Virus record (IMG/VR): IMGVR_UViG_3300025889_000844
Span: 1 to 25,882 of that record
DNA length: 25,882 nucleotides
Reading direction: 5' to 3' (one strand)
From: a virus
The translations under genes and the position numbers were made by a program. The notes beneath the pieces were generated by a model. That model was given only the letters and a program-made list of their open reading frames with translations. It searched no databases and was not told where the DNA came from. Shown piece after piece: positions 5,138 to 13,461 of the stretch (position 1 is its first letter; the number at the start of each line of letters is the position of its first letter).

Positions 5138-5439
5138 TGACTAAGGAGGAGGCACGTGTAGAGCTGTTCATCTTTGCTAGGAACAGCTTTGAAGAAGTTG
5201 CAGAGAAGGCTAAAGACCTTGGAGTCTATGATGACTTTATGATGATCGGAACTGTTGGCCTCGTCACTGGAGAGGAAAACGGTAAGAACGTAGTAGAGTC
5301 TATCTCTACGATCGACGTAGATTCCCAGCAAGAGATGAATTCATTGCTTATGTATCTTGCAGCATCATACGAAGAAGATGATGAAGACGATGAAGGAGAC
5401 GACACGTCGGACCCAGACTTCTGGATAAATCTAAATTGA
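5137..5439 (+). CDS. Acidic hypothetical protein
   Basis: 100 residues (MTKEEARVELFIFARNSFEEV). An N-terminal helical part is followed by LGVYDDFMMIGTVGLVTGEENG and a C-terminal tail made almost entirely of Asp/Glu (about residues 80-92, EEDDEDDEGDD), ending DFWINLN. Starts inside the stop codon of the fibre gene, so translation is probably coupled. No family recognised; the acidic tail could mimic DNA or bind basic partners, which is speculation. Confidence 0.7.
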   Translation: MTKEEARVELFIFARNSFEEVAEKAKDLGVYDDFMMIGTVGLVTGEENGKNVVESISTIDVDSQQEMNSLLMYLAASYEEDDEDDEGDDTSDPDFWINLN

Positions 5440-5445
5440 AATGAA

Positions 5446-5679
5446 ATGGACCTTATTCGTAAAATCATTGCGGGCACTGATCCGCTGAAAGCTCTGGCCT
5501 ACTATGTGGGTCAAAAGGCAGGAGATGGAGAGATTGACTCTATCTTACTTGATGGATCTCACCTCCACAACCACGGAGAACGCAGATACCTCATCTACCT
5601 AAAGAAAGACAACGGCATTATGCTGTGGAAGTCTATCGAGGGTATGCCTACAATTATAGAGTACGATTGCAACTTCTAA
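5446..5679 (+). CDS. Hypothetical protein, 77 residues
   Basis: MDLIRKIIAGTDPLKALAYYVGQ start, then GEIDSILLDGSHLHNHGERRYLIYLKKDNG and a C-terminal KSIEGMPTIIEYDCNF. Small soluble alpha/beta protein by pattern, 6 bp after the acidic gene and so in the same transcript. No known motif. Its stop codon lies in a perfect inverted repeat (5678-5700). Confidence 0.7.
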   Translation: MDLIRKIIAGTDPLKALAYYVGQKAGDGEIDSILLDGSHLHNHGERRYLIYLKKDNGIMLWKSIEGMPTIIEYDCNF

Positions 5680-5700
5680 GTTGTAACTGACTTACAACTT
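5678..5700. repeat. Perfect 9-bp inverted repeat
   Basis: AAGTTGTAA, a 5-nt spacer CTGAC, then TTACAACTT. It begins at the stop codon of the upstream gene and ends 18 bp before the GroES-like gene, followed by TTAATTTAAATT. The AU-rich stem and the lack of a continuous T run make it a poor terminator; as a DNA dyad it could bind a dimeric repressor. Confidence 0.5.
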
Positions 5701-5718
5701 TAATTTAAATTACTTCAT

Positions 5719-6297
5719 ATGACACCACTATACCACATTTTGGTACACATCCCATCGGCCGTCAACGAGACGATGAAGGTCGGGGAGACAGAAATCTTTG
5801 TAGATACTAAGTTCAACGAGTTCCAGCATCGAACGATGAAGGCTAAGGTTGTCGGCATCCCCGCTAAGTTCAAGTCGGAGCTGGAGGTTGGAGACTATGT
5901 GTTTCACCACCACCACGTAGCCCTTAGCGAAAACCAGATCGTTGACCCACAGGAAAAGATCTACCGAGTCAACTACGATCCGTTTGGTGGTAGTGGCAAT
6001 CAGGCGTACCTGATCGAGAAGCCTGACGGAACACTTTTGGCTGTAGCCGACTGGGTGTTTCTGGAGCCGGTAGAAGAGGAGCCCGAGCTCAAGAGTAGTG
6101 TTATCGAATTAGTTACGTTTAAGGAACCAGACAAGCGTTGGGGACGCATTGTATACGGAAGCCAGTGGCTGGAGTCAGAGGGTCTTGCTGTTGGTGACGT
6201 TGTCCACTTCGCTAAGGATGCTGACTACGAGATGGACATCAATGGTCGCAAGCTGTGGCGTATGCAAATCCATCATCTGCTATGCGTAAAGCAGTAA
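5719..6297 (+). CDS. GroES-like co-chaperonin candidate (duplicated fold)
   Basis: 192 residues. Two parts each resemble the GroES/Hsp10 barrel core. The first (about residues 1-120) has MKAKVVGIPAKFKSELEVGDYVFHHH and ends ...LLAVADWVFLEP. The second (about residues 125-192) has WGRIVYGSQWLESEGLAVGDVVHFAKDADYEM then GRKLWRMQIHHLLCV. The repeated pattern is G/A-x-V-V/Y-x-x-P/S ... L-x-VGD-x-V-x-F, as in GroES (VLAVG ... VKVGDIVIF), and the C-terminal hydrophobic strand fits the GroES end. Phages such as T4 (gp31) carry their own co-chaperonin so that host GroEL folds the capsid protein; the place upstream of terminase/portal fits that role. Pattern-based call; twice the size of a normal GroES. 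Confidence 0.6.
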   Translation: MTPLYHILVHIPSAVNETMKVGETEIFVDTKFNEFQHRTMKAKVVGIPAKFKSELEVGDYVFHHHHVALSENQIVDPQEKIYRVNYDPFGGSGNQAYLIEKPDGTLLAVADWVFLEPVEEEPELKSSVIELVTFKEPDKRWGRIVYGSQWLESEGLAVGDVVHFAKDADYEMDINGRKLWRMQIHHLLCVKQ

Positions 6298-6581
6298 AGT
6301 TCACTACAGCTCAGGCAGCCAAGAACCTCATTGAGGCTATGGAGCAGGCCATCCACAATATGACTGAAGAGCTCAAGAAGCCCGTCGATCCAGATCTTAC
6401 TGGGTCTGCTCGCAAGGCGGAGCTTGCTGCGCTAAAGGATACAGCCCTTGCGTGCAAGGAACTCATCGTAGAGCGCCAGAAGCTGGAACAGCTTATCGGT
6501 GACCTCGAGGAATCTGGTGGTGGCTTCGAGGAGGAGAAGGATTTCAAGGGAGGATTTGCAGAACGAATGGCTAAGAAATAA
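6282..6581 (+). CDS. Candidate small terminase subunit
   Basis: 99 residues from ATG 6282 (MRKAVKFTTAQAAKNLIEAM); a GTG 27 bp upstream would add 9 residues. The chain is almost all helix, with EAMEQAIHNMTEELKK, a helical run KAELAALKDTALACKELIVERQKLEQLIGDLEE, and a Gly-rich tail ending GGFAERMAKK. It overlaps the previous gene by 16 bp and the large terminase by 1 bp (TAATG). Position directly before TerL and the small helical build suit a small terminase, but no helix-turn-helix is evident, so this is mostly a context call. Confidence 0.5.
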   Translation: MRKAVKFTTAQAAKNLIEAMEQAIHNMTEELKKPVDPDLTGSARKAELAALKDTALACKELIVERQKLEQLIGDLEESGGGFEEEKDFKGGFAERMAKK

Positions 6582-8695
6582 TGGCAGGGCTGAAGATGAT
6601 AGACGGCAAAGAGGTGGTAAACATCTGTCCCAATGGGTCGGATGGTCCCATCATTGAGATTGAGTCTATCCTGATTCAGCTGCCAGAGATGCCAGAGGAC
6701 ATCCTATTCAAAAGTTCACCAATATTGAACCAAAAATGGCAAAGATTTGAATTGCCAAAGGAGCTGTCGCAGATCCAGAGTATGGACGACTGGTACGAGG
6801 CTCCTCGTGAGTTTCAGAACAAATGGAACCCGTACATCGAGGAGGAGTTCCGTCGAAGGAGAGAAGGTCTGTGGTTTATGAATAAGGGTGAGCCAACGTA
6901 CATCACAGGACACCACTATATGTTCCTTCAGTGGAGTAAGATTGACATCGGATACCCAGGATACCTAGACTTCCAGAGGAAGCTTTTCACACACTTTGCT
7001 GCGTGCGAGGCTGATCCTCGGTGTTTAGGTCAGATATACACCAAATGTCGACGCTCTGGATACACCAATATGAGCGCTGCTACGCTTGTTGATGAAGGCT
7101 CACAGGTGACGGAAAAGCTGTTGGGCATTATGAGCAAGACTGGTACGGACGCTCAGGAGGCGGTGTTTGGATCTAAGATTGTACCCATCTTCCGTAGCTA
7201 TCCATTCTTCCTTAAGCCTATTCTTGACGGTACCACCAATCCGCGTATGGAGCTTGCGTTCCGTGAGCCGGCAAAGAGGATCACCAAGAAAAACAAGACG
7301 TCCCACCGCGGCGAAGCACTGGACACCATCATCAACTGGAAGAACACAACCAACAACGCATATGACGGTAGCAAGACCCATATGCTGTTCCTTGATGAGG
7401 CCGGTAAATGGCTGAGTCCTAATGACATACGAGAAGTTTGGCGTATTCACCGTACCTGTTTGCTGGTTGGACGTAGGGTGATTGGCAAGGCTATGGTCGG
7501 CTCTACGGTAAACCCGCTCGACAAGGGTGGGCGTGAGTTCAGGGATCTGTACTACGACTCGGACCCCAACGATCGTAACGAGAACGGACGTACCAAGAGC
7601 GGTCTGTATAAGATATTCATACCAGCATATGAGGCATTGGAAGGTTTCTTTGACCAGTACGGTATGCCAATCGTTGACGACCCAGCTGAGCCAGTGATGA
7701 CCGAGGATGGTACGTTTACCTCTATTGGTGCGCGTACCTTCTTGAAGAACGAGCGCAAGGGCCAACAGAACAACAGCTACGAGCTTAACGAGATCATCCG
7801 TCAGTTCCCATTCACGGAAGACGAGGCATTCCGCGACTCAACGAAGTCTTCGCTATTCAACATCCAGAAGATCTACGAGCAGATCCAGCACAACGAGGAG
7901 TTGTTCCCCAATCCCGTTATCATTGGAAACTTCCAGTGGAAGGACGGTAAGCCAGACACTGAGGTTGTGTTTGCCCCAGATCCTAATGGTCGTTGGCGTG
8001 CTTCTTGGCTTGCGCCTCCTGATATCAGAAATAAACGAAAGATGGAGAACAACAAGCTTGTGGCTCCCAACGCAGCGTTCGGCGTGATGGGTGTTGACTC
8101 CTATGACCTTGACACCACGGTAGACTACCGGGCATCTAAGGGCGCCTGCCACGTATACAACAAGTTCTCGATGGAGCACCCGGCGAATATGTTTGTTGCT
8201 GAGTATGCAAGCCGACCACCGCTCGCTAAGATCTTCTACGAGGACGTTCTGATGGCTGCCGTGTTCTATGGGTATCCTATTCTTATAGAGAACAACAAGT
8301 ACGGAATCGCAAGATACTTTGAGTCAAGAGGTTACGACGAGTACCTGATGGACCGTCCTGCCCACCTTGCCACAACAGCAATGAAGACAAGCGTGAAGAC
8401 CAAGGGCATCCCGTCAAACAGCCAAGATGTTATCCAGGCCCACGCACAAGCGATCGAGGCATACATCCACGACCACGTTGGCATCAACAACGAGACTGGT
8501 CAGTTTGGCAGGATGTACTTCTCCAGAACGCTGGAGGACTGGATCAACTTCAAGATTGATGATCGAACAAAGTTTGACTTGACAATCTCGTCGGGTCTAG
8601 CACTTCTCGCAGCACAAAAACAAGTTAAGCAGGTCAAGAAGACTGACTTCAATGATAAGGTTTTCTTCCGTAAGGGCAAGGAAATTACGCGCTAA
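6581..8695 (+). CDS. terL: Terminase large subunit
   Basis: 704 residues, the packaging motor ATPase and headful/end nuclease. Visible motifs: an adenine-side region YITGHHYMFLQW (about 107-118); a deviant Walker A, KCRRSGYTN at residues 155-163, with R157/R158 and T162 where most P-loops have GK[ST]; Walker B MLFLDEAGK with D272/E273; a coupling-type motif GSTVNPLD near 307-314; and the start of the RuvC-like nuclease domain at FGVMGVDSYD, with D506 as first acidic metal ligand. Length and motif order match large terminases of big Bacteroidota phages. It is translationally coupled to the gene before it and followed by the portal. Confidence 0.93.
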   Translation: MAGLKMIDGKEVVNICPNGSDGPIIEIESILIQLPEMPEDILFKSSPILNQKWQRFELPKELSQIQSMDDWYEAPREFQNKWNPYIEEEFRRRREGLWFMNKGEPTYITGHHYMFLQWSKIDIGYPGYLDFQRKLFTHFAACEADPRCLGQIYTKCRRSGYTNMSAATLVDEGSQVTEKLLGIMSKTGTDAQEAVFGSKIVPIFRSYPFFLKPILDGTTNPRMELAFREPAKRITKKNKTSHRGEALDTIINWKNTTNNAYDGSKTHMLFLDEAGKWLSPNDIREVWRIHRTCLLVGRRVIGKAMVGSTVNPLDKGGREFRDLYYDSDPNDRNENGRTKSGLYKIFIPAYEALEGFFDQYGMPIVDDPAEPVMTEDGTFTSIGARTFLKNERKGQQNNSYELNEIIRQFPFTEDEAFRDSTKSSLFNIQKIYEQIQHNEELFPNPVIIGNFQWKDGKPDTEVVFAPDPNGRWRASWLAPPDIRNKRKMENNKLVAPNAAFGVMGVDSYDLDTTVDYRASKGACHVYNKFSMEHPANMFVAEYASRPPLAKIFYEDVLMAAVFYGYPILIENNKYGIARYFESRGYDEYLMDRPAHLATTAMKTSVKTKGIPSNSQDVIQAHAQAIEAYIHDHVGINNETGQFGRMYFSRTLEDWINFKIDDRTKFDLTISSGLALLAAQKQVKQVKKTDFNDKVFFRKGKEITR

Positions 8696-8704
8696 GATAA
8701 CTTG

Positions 8705-8712
8705 TACCTTTG
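8705..8712 (+). promoter_or_regulatory. -7 promoter box for the portal gene
   Basis: TACCTTTG matches TAnnTTTG and ends 17 nt before ATG 8730, directly after the terminase stop codon. No clear -33 element is visible. Confidence 0.45.
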
Positions 8713-8729
8713 TGTATAATTTGCGATAA

Positions 8730-11189
8730 ATGGATCAATACTCAGTTAAAAGCAACGGATACGACTCTACATTTCCGGATCCGCTGGCTTCACACGAGAT
8801 CAAGGTTAGCAAAGCCTATGGTCTTCAGTATGCAAAGGCTATCTATGGCCAGTGGGGTAGTGCTCAGTGGGAAGGCTCGCTGTACAGCAAGCGCTGGAAG
8901 GAGTTTGAGATCTCACGCGACTACGCCAATGGCACGCAAGATACATCAATCTACAAACAAATCCTAACTTCACTTGATCCAAACAACGGTGATGGCTCAC
9001 TGGTGAACCTTGACTGGACTCCAGTGCCTATCATCCCCAAGTTCGTTAAGATCGTAGTAAACAAGATTCTGTCCGCCAAGTTCTACCCCAATCTTGAGGC
9101 CATCGATCCATTAAGCCGCAGCGAGAAGGACATTGAAAAGAACAAGGTAAAAGTATTTATTGAGAACAAGGACATCCTCAAGGAAGCAAAGGAAACCGGT
9201 CTACGTACTGCTGTTGACCCTGACGCCCTTCCCGACACTGCTGAGGAGGCAGAGATCTTCCTAGAGACCAACGTAAAGACGGCAGCTGAGATCGCTGCGC
9301 AGATCGGAACGAACCTTACCCTTAGCTGGAACGACTTTGACGAGCGCATCTTCCGCCGCAACGTAGAGGACCTAGTTACCTGCGGTATGGCTGTTGTCAA
9401 GCGCAGCAACGACCCTAACTATGGAATCGTAGAAGAATATGTAGATCCTGCATATTTCATCCATAGCTTCACAGATGATCCTACCTTTAGCGACATCACT
9501 TACGCTGGTCATATGAAGCGTATGAGCATCGCTGAGCTCAAGCGTATCGCTGGCGATCAGTTCACCGAGGCGCAGTACGAGAATATGGCTCGCACGGTTA
9601 TGAATCGCTTTGGTAACGATCCCAACCGCTTTATGAACTCACAGTACGACGTGGGTATGGAGCGCTACTACTACGGCTACGACGAGTACACCATCGACGT
9701 GATGGACTTTGAGTTTGTGAGTGTAGACAACATCATCTTCGAGAAGAAAGAGTCTCGTTTTGGTAACGTAGGATTCTACTTCAAGGGCCACAAGTACAAC
9801 GCGCCCCAGCAGAGCGTATACGACCGTGAGGCCGTCTATATGCAAAACCAGACGCTGTATGGTGGTAAGTTTATCGTAGGAACTGAGTACATCTTTGACT
9901 ACGGAGTAAAGAAGAACATCCCGAAGAACGTACACGACCTTACCCGCACCAAGATGAGCTACAGTGCTGTGGCCACCAATATGCGTCGGATGATCCCGAA
10001 GTCAATGGTAAGTTCTGTTATCGGCTTTGCTGACCAGATCCAGATCACACACCTGAAGCTTCAGCAGTCCATTGCCAAGGCTAAGCCTGATGGATTGATC
10101 GTAGACATCGAAGGACTGGAGAACGTACAGCTCGGTCGTGGCGGAGAGCTCCAGCCTCTGGATATCCAAGACATCTACGAGCAGACAGGTGTGTTCTACT
10201 ACCGCAGCAAGAACGCTGATGGTAGCTTCCAGAACCCGCCTATCCGTCCGCTGGACAATGCGATTCGCAACATCAACGAGCTAATTACGATCTACAACCA
10301 CGCACTGCGTATGATCCGTGATGCTACGGGTATCAACGAGGTTATGGATGGCACGAGCCCGAAGGGTGACCAGCTTGTAGGTGTGCGCCAGCAGCAGCTT
10401 GCCGCAGCCAACAACGCGCTGTACGACATCACCAACGCATCGCTTGTGCTTTACCGCCGTGTTTGTGAGGACATCGTTAAGTGTTTACAGATCCTTCCTC
10501 CCAAGTCTATCCTGTACAGGGCGTATGAGACGGCTATCGGACGAGAGAATATGGCTGTTCTTACCAGCTTCGCCAAGCTTCCTATGTACAACTTCGGTGT
10601 ACGTGTGGTGACGGATATGAACGAGATGGACCGTATGTACCTCGAGCAGAACATCCAGGCTTCTATTGCCGCTGGTGAGCTGGACATCGAAGATGCTATG
10701 GCTATCCGTCAGCTGCGTGACATCGACCAAGCCGAGCGTCTGTTGGTGGTTCGCCGCAAGAAGCGCATCAAGCAGCGTCAGGAGATGGCCCAGCAGAACT
10801 CTCAGTTCCAAGCACAGGCTAACGCTCAGGTAGCTCAGGTTACAAGCCAATCTAAGATGCAGGAGGAGCAGATGAAGGCACAGCTAGAGGCCCAGAAGAT
10901 CCAGCTGGAGGCACAGGCAAAGGCCCAGCTCCTGCAGGTTGAATACCAGCTCAAGATGCAGCTTGCACAGCTTCAGGGACAGTTCGGTATCACCGAGCAG
11001 CAGATCGAATCTGGCGTACGTCAGAGTGCCGAGAAAGAGGCTGAGGACCGCAAGGACGATCGCATCAAGGAGCAGGCTGTAGCCCAAAGCAAGCTTATCG
11101 CTCAACGCAAGGGAGAGCGTCCAGAACTTAAGAAAGAAGACCTGAAAGGTGAGGAAGACATCGTCGACATCATCCTAGGTGGTAGCTGA
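8730..11189 (+). CDS. Portal protein (very long type)
   Basis: 819 residues, a size seen in portals of crAss-like and related Bacteroidota phages. It follows terminase directly. Features: an acidic/aromatic N-terminus; a central core (about residues 60-560) with VVNKILSAKFYPNLEAIDPLS, a helix rich in Asn/Arg near LIWNDFDERIFRRN, the strand-rich YGYDEYTIDVMDFEFVSVD; and ATGINEVMDGTSPKGDQLVG (about 533-552), the RDATGINE-like signature common in large portals. From about residue 670 to 775 it has a long Gln/Ala/Lys coiled coil (repeats of AQLEAQ, QAKAQLLQ), then a charged tail ending DIVDIILGGS. The protein forms the dodecameric DNA gate at one capsid vertex. Identity rests on context, length and these signatures. 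Confidence 0.85.
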   Translation: MDQYSVKSNGYDSTFPDPLASHEIKVSKAYGLQYAKAIYGQWGSAQWEGSLYSKRWKEFEISRDYANGTQDTSIYKQILTSLDPNNGDGSLVNLDWTPVPIIPKFVKIVVNKILSAKFYPNLEAIDPLSRSEKDIEKNKVKVFIENKDILKEAKETGLRTAVDPDALPDTAEEAEIFLETNVKTAAEIAAQIGTNLTLSWNDFDERIFRRNVEDLVTCGMAVVKRSNDPNYGIVEEYVDPAYFIHSFTDDPTFSDITYAGHMKRMSIAELKRIAGDQFTEAQYENMARTVMNRFGNDPNRFMNSQYDVGMERYYYGYDEYTIDVMDFEFVSVDNIIFEKKESRFGNVGFYFKGHKYNAPQQSVYDREAVYMQNQTLYGGKFIVGTEYIFDYGVKKNIPKNVHDLTRTKMSYSAVATNMRRMIPKSMVSSVIGFADQIQITHLKLQQSIAKAKPDGLIVDIEGLENVQLGRGGELQPLDIQDIYEQTGVFYYRSKNADGSFQNPPIRPLDNAIRNINELITIYNHALRMIRDATGINEVMDGTSPKGDQLVGVRQQQLAAANNALYDITNASLVLYRRVCEDIVKCLQILPPKSILYRAYETAIGRENMAVLTSFAKLPMYNFGVRVVTDMNEMDRMYLEQNIQASIAAGELDIEDAMAIRQLRDIDQAERLLVVRRKKRIKQRQEMAQQNSQFQAQANAQVAQVTSQSKMQEEQMKAQLEAQKIQLEAQAKAQLLQVEYQLKMQLAQLQGQFGITEQQIESGVRQSAEKEAEDRKDDRIKEQAVAQSKLIAQRKGERPELKKEDLKGEEDIVDIILGGS

Positions 11190-11197
11190 TAAAGAAG

Positions 11198-11205
11198 TAA
11201 ATTTG
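11198..11205 (+). promoter_or_regulatory. -7 promoter box, near-leaderless gene
   Basis: TAAATTTG ends 4 nt before ATG 11210 and starts 9 bp after the portal stop codon. It would start the host-recognition block. Confidence 0.5.
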
Positions 11206-11209
11206 CACT

Positions 11210-11584
11210 ATGGCAACCTGTAACAACCCATCTGTAGTAAATCTAGACAACGCACAGCGTGTAGATATAATTTGCCGAAAAGGTGATACATTCTCTATTG
11301 AGATTGATTTCTACGATGCTAATGACAACCCAATTGACCTTACCGCGTACACTTGGAAGATGGACGTGTCTGAGAGCGATACATCTCCTACTCCAGTACT
11401 CAACGATACGGACTTTAGCTACAACGGAAACTCTAGCGGAAAACTTTATGTTACGGCCACTGCCAACACAATGGCTACCATTGATGGCGGTCTTTATGTG
11501 TATGGTCTTCAAAGTAATGACTCTGGTACCGTAAAGACTTGGTTGTACGGATTGTTTACTGTTAACGAGGACATTGTAGAATGA
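11210..11584 (+). CDS. BppU-N-like baseplate/fibre adaptor protein
   Basis: 124 residues. The part RKGDTFSIEIDFYDANDNPIDLTAYTWKMDV (about 23-54, read in pieces: GDTF...DANDNPIDLT) is the typical N-terminal beta-sandwich pattern of phage receptor-binding adaptors of the BppU / DUF2479 kind. The rest is beta-rich (GKLYVTATANTMATID, LYVYGLQSNDSG, KTWLYGLFTVNEDIVE). It probably joins fibres to the tail. It has its own promoter box and overlaps the next gene (ATGA), so the two are likely made together. Confidence 0.65.
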   Translation: MATCNNPSVVNLDNAQRVDIICRKGDTFSIEIDFYDANDNPIDLTAYTWKMDVSESDTSPTPVLNDTDFSYNGNSSGKLYVTATANTMATIDGGLYVYGLQSNDSGTVKTWLYGLFTVNEDIVE

Positions 11585-11904
11585 GCGCCATAGTAGTAAA
11601 AGAGACTGGTAACTCAATAACTGTAACGGAGGTTCAGGGAACAACGCTTGTTGCCAACCAAAAGGGTAACACCGTAACCGTTACTGGCGTTATTGGAGGC
11701 GTAAGTCTTGACGCTAACTACGTATACACCCAAAGCGTTCCATCTGCTACGTGGGTGATAAACCACAATCTAAACAAGTACTGCTCAGTCACAGTTGTTG
11801 ACTCTGCTGAAAATCTTGTGTATGGAGAAGTTGTATATAATTCAGTTAACCAAGTAACACTAACTTTCGCTGGAGCTTTCAGCGGCAAAGCATTTTTTAA
11901 CTGA
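11581..11904 (+). CDS. Small beta-rich tail-fibre-associated protein
   Basis: 107 residues. The N-terminal half (SITVTEVQGTTLVANQKGNTVTVTG) is a short beta repeat. The second half YTQSVPSATWVINHNLNKY, SVTVVDSAENLVYG, VTLTFAGAFSGKAFFN is a recurring fibre domain of phages: a W-x-I-x-H-x-L motif, then a V-V-D strand, then the terminal G-K-A-x-x-N. The C-terminus of the next gene has a related arrangement (VYAVTHNLGTRDVIVQLYD). Overlaps both neighbours (ATGA and TGATG). Confidence 0.65.
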   Translation: MSAIVVKETGNSITVTEVQGTTLVANQKGNTVTVTGVIGGVSLDANYVYTQSVPSATWVINHNLNKYCSVTVVDSAENLVYGEVVYNSVNQVTLTFAGAFSGKAFFN

Positions 11905-13391
11905 TGGCTATTAAGTATCTATCGTCCATAAATTTAAACCAGAATGAGCTCCAGAATGCTGTTGTTCAGAATCTGGCTACACCTCCGGGTTCTCCGCTAG
12001 AGGGTCAGATCTACTTTGACTCTAGCGCGTCCGATAAGTCAATCTACTTCTGGGATGGATCAGCTTGGGTAGATATGGGTGGAGACATCCGCAGTGTAAC
12101 TGCTGGAGCAGGTCTAACGTCTACCGGTACTCGCGACATTACGCTTAACGTAGGTCAGGGTGTGGGCATTCAGGTGAATGCTGATAGCGTACAGCTGAAC
12201 CACCTAGGTCTTGAGAACCTTACGGGCCCTGGCGCTGACCGTATCTACTTCTGGGATGATTCTGTTGGATACTCTCAATGGCTGGAGGTTTCCTCTGCTA
12301 CGGGTATCAGCATCAGCGGAACAACACTTGCACTTGGATCTATCCCCAACAGTTCTCTTGCTAACTCAAGCGTAACCTACACTGCTGGCGCTGGTTTGAC
12401 GGGCGGTGGAACGGTAGCACTCGGAGGTAGCGCTACGCTTACTGTTGGTGCGGGTACAGGTATCACCGTCAACGCTGACGACGTAGCCCTTAAGAACGCT
12501 GGTTCTCTTACGAACAACACTGTAACAAAGTGGGACTCAAGCAACGGTCAGCTCGTAAATTCACTTCTCACTGACGATGGATCTACGGTAACTATTGCTG
12601 GTAACCTTGACGTAAACGGAACGACCACAACCATCGACAGCACGATTGTATCTATTGGAGACAATATGATGCAGTACGCAAACGCCAACGTGGCGAACAG
12701 CGTCGACATCGGTTTCTACGGTAACTACGTCAACAGTGGAACTAAGTACGCATCGTTCTTCTACGACGCATCTGCGAGCTCTGTAAGCGAGGCTGTGTTC
12801 ACTTTGGGACATACGTCTACCGAGCCCACTTCAACGGTGTCTGGACTCACCGTAGGACGCCTTGTTGCTAATGTAACTGGTGATCTAACTGGAAACGCTG
12901 ATACGGCCACTAAGCTTGCTACGGCCCGTAGCATCACCATCAGCGGAGATGCCAGTTGGACTGTTAACTTTGACGGTAGCGCCAACGTTTCTGCTTCACT
13001 TACTCTTGCCAACAGCGGTGTTACTGCTGCTCAGTACGGTAGTGCTTCGAGCGTTGCTCAGGTGACGTTTGACGCTAAGGGTCTTGCTACTTCTGCAAGC
13101 TCTGTTACGATTGCTATCACGGCATCGCAGGTCACTGACTTCACTGCTGCGGTTCAAGCCCTTATTGGTGCTTATGGTGCTGTTGCTAACGTAGGTGACG
13201 GAACGAATACGGTATATGCTGTAACACATAACTTAGGTACTCGTGATGTGATCGTTCAGCTGTACGACAACGCCACGTATGACTCAGTGTACACCGACAC
13301 AGTGCGTACTGACGCTAACACGGTAACGTTGACGTTTGCTACGGCACCGGCTTCTAATGCGTACAGAGTGCTTATTAGCGTAGTCTCATAA
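11904..13391 (+). CDS. Tail fibre protein
   Basis: 495 residues of typical fibre composition (Gly, Ser, Thr, Ala, Val, Asn). N-terminus MAIKYLSSINLNQNEL, probably the virion-attachment end; YFDSSASDKSIYFWDGSAWVDMGG about 48-71 is a common fibre module. The shaft contains GAGLTGGGTVALGGSATLTVG and AGTGITVNADDVAL, then DVNGTTTTIDSTIVSIGDNM and LTGNADTATKLATARSITISGD, all recognised trimeric-fibre shaft elements. The last 60 residues (VYAVTHNLGT...VTLTFATAPASNAYRVLISVVS) form a beta domain like that of the preceding small gene. It ends at a strong terminator hairpin (13413-13450). Receptor-binding role inferred. Confidence 0.85.
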   Translation: MAIKYLSSINLNQNELQNAVVQNLATPPGSPLEGQIYFDSSASDKSIYFWDGSAWVDMGGDIRSVTAGAGLTSTGTRDITLNVGQGVGIQVNADSVQLNHLGLENLTGPGADRIYFWDDSVGYSQWLEVSSATGISISGTTLALGSIPNSSLANSSVTYTAGAGLTGGGTVALGGSATLTVGAGTGITVNADDVALKNAGSLTNNTVTKWDSSNGQLVNSLLTDDGSTVTIAGNLDVNGTTTTIDSTIVSIGDNMMQYANANVANSVDIGFYGNYVNSGTKYASFFYDASASSVSEAVFTLGHTSTEPTSTVSGLTVGRLVANVTGDLTGNADTATKLATARSITISGDASWTVNFDGSANVSASLTLANSGVTAAQYGSASSVAQVTFDAKGLATSASSVTIAITASQVTDFTAAVQALIGAYGAVANVGDGTNTVYAVTHNLGTRDVIVQLYDNATYDSVYTDTVRTDANTVTLTFATAPASNAYRVLISVVS

Positions 13392-13412
13392 GTATCAATA
13401 ATCTAATTAACA

Positions 13413-13450
13413 GCGGGAGTAGGCAAGTATGCTTGCTCCCGCTTTTCTTT
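13413..13450 (+). terminator. Rho-independent terminator after the first fibre
   Basis: GCGGGAG (13413-13419) pairs with CTCCCGC (13436-13442); inner GCAAG/CTTGC pairs extend the stem with a small bulge. It is followed by TTTTCTTT (13443-13450). The end of the T tract overlaps the next promoter box (13450-13457). Confidence 0.75.
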
Positions 13451-13457
13451 ATCTTTG
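13450..13457 (+). promoter_or_regulatory. -7 promoter box for the HNH gene
   Basis: TATCTTTG, 4 nt before ATG 13462 and fused to the T tract of the upstream terminator. Gives the HNH gene transcription independent of the fibre upstream, probably leaderless. Confidence 0.5.
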
Positions 13458-13461
13458 CATT

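Noticed and set aside
7100-7765. 221-residue minus-strand open frame inside the terminase gene
   Set aside because: Antisense shadow of a strongly coding gene; product has no domain and no promoter.
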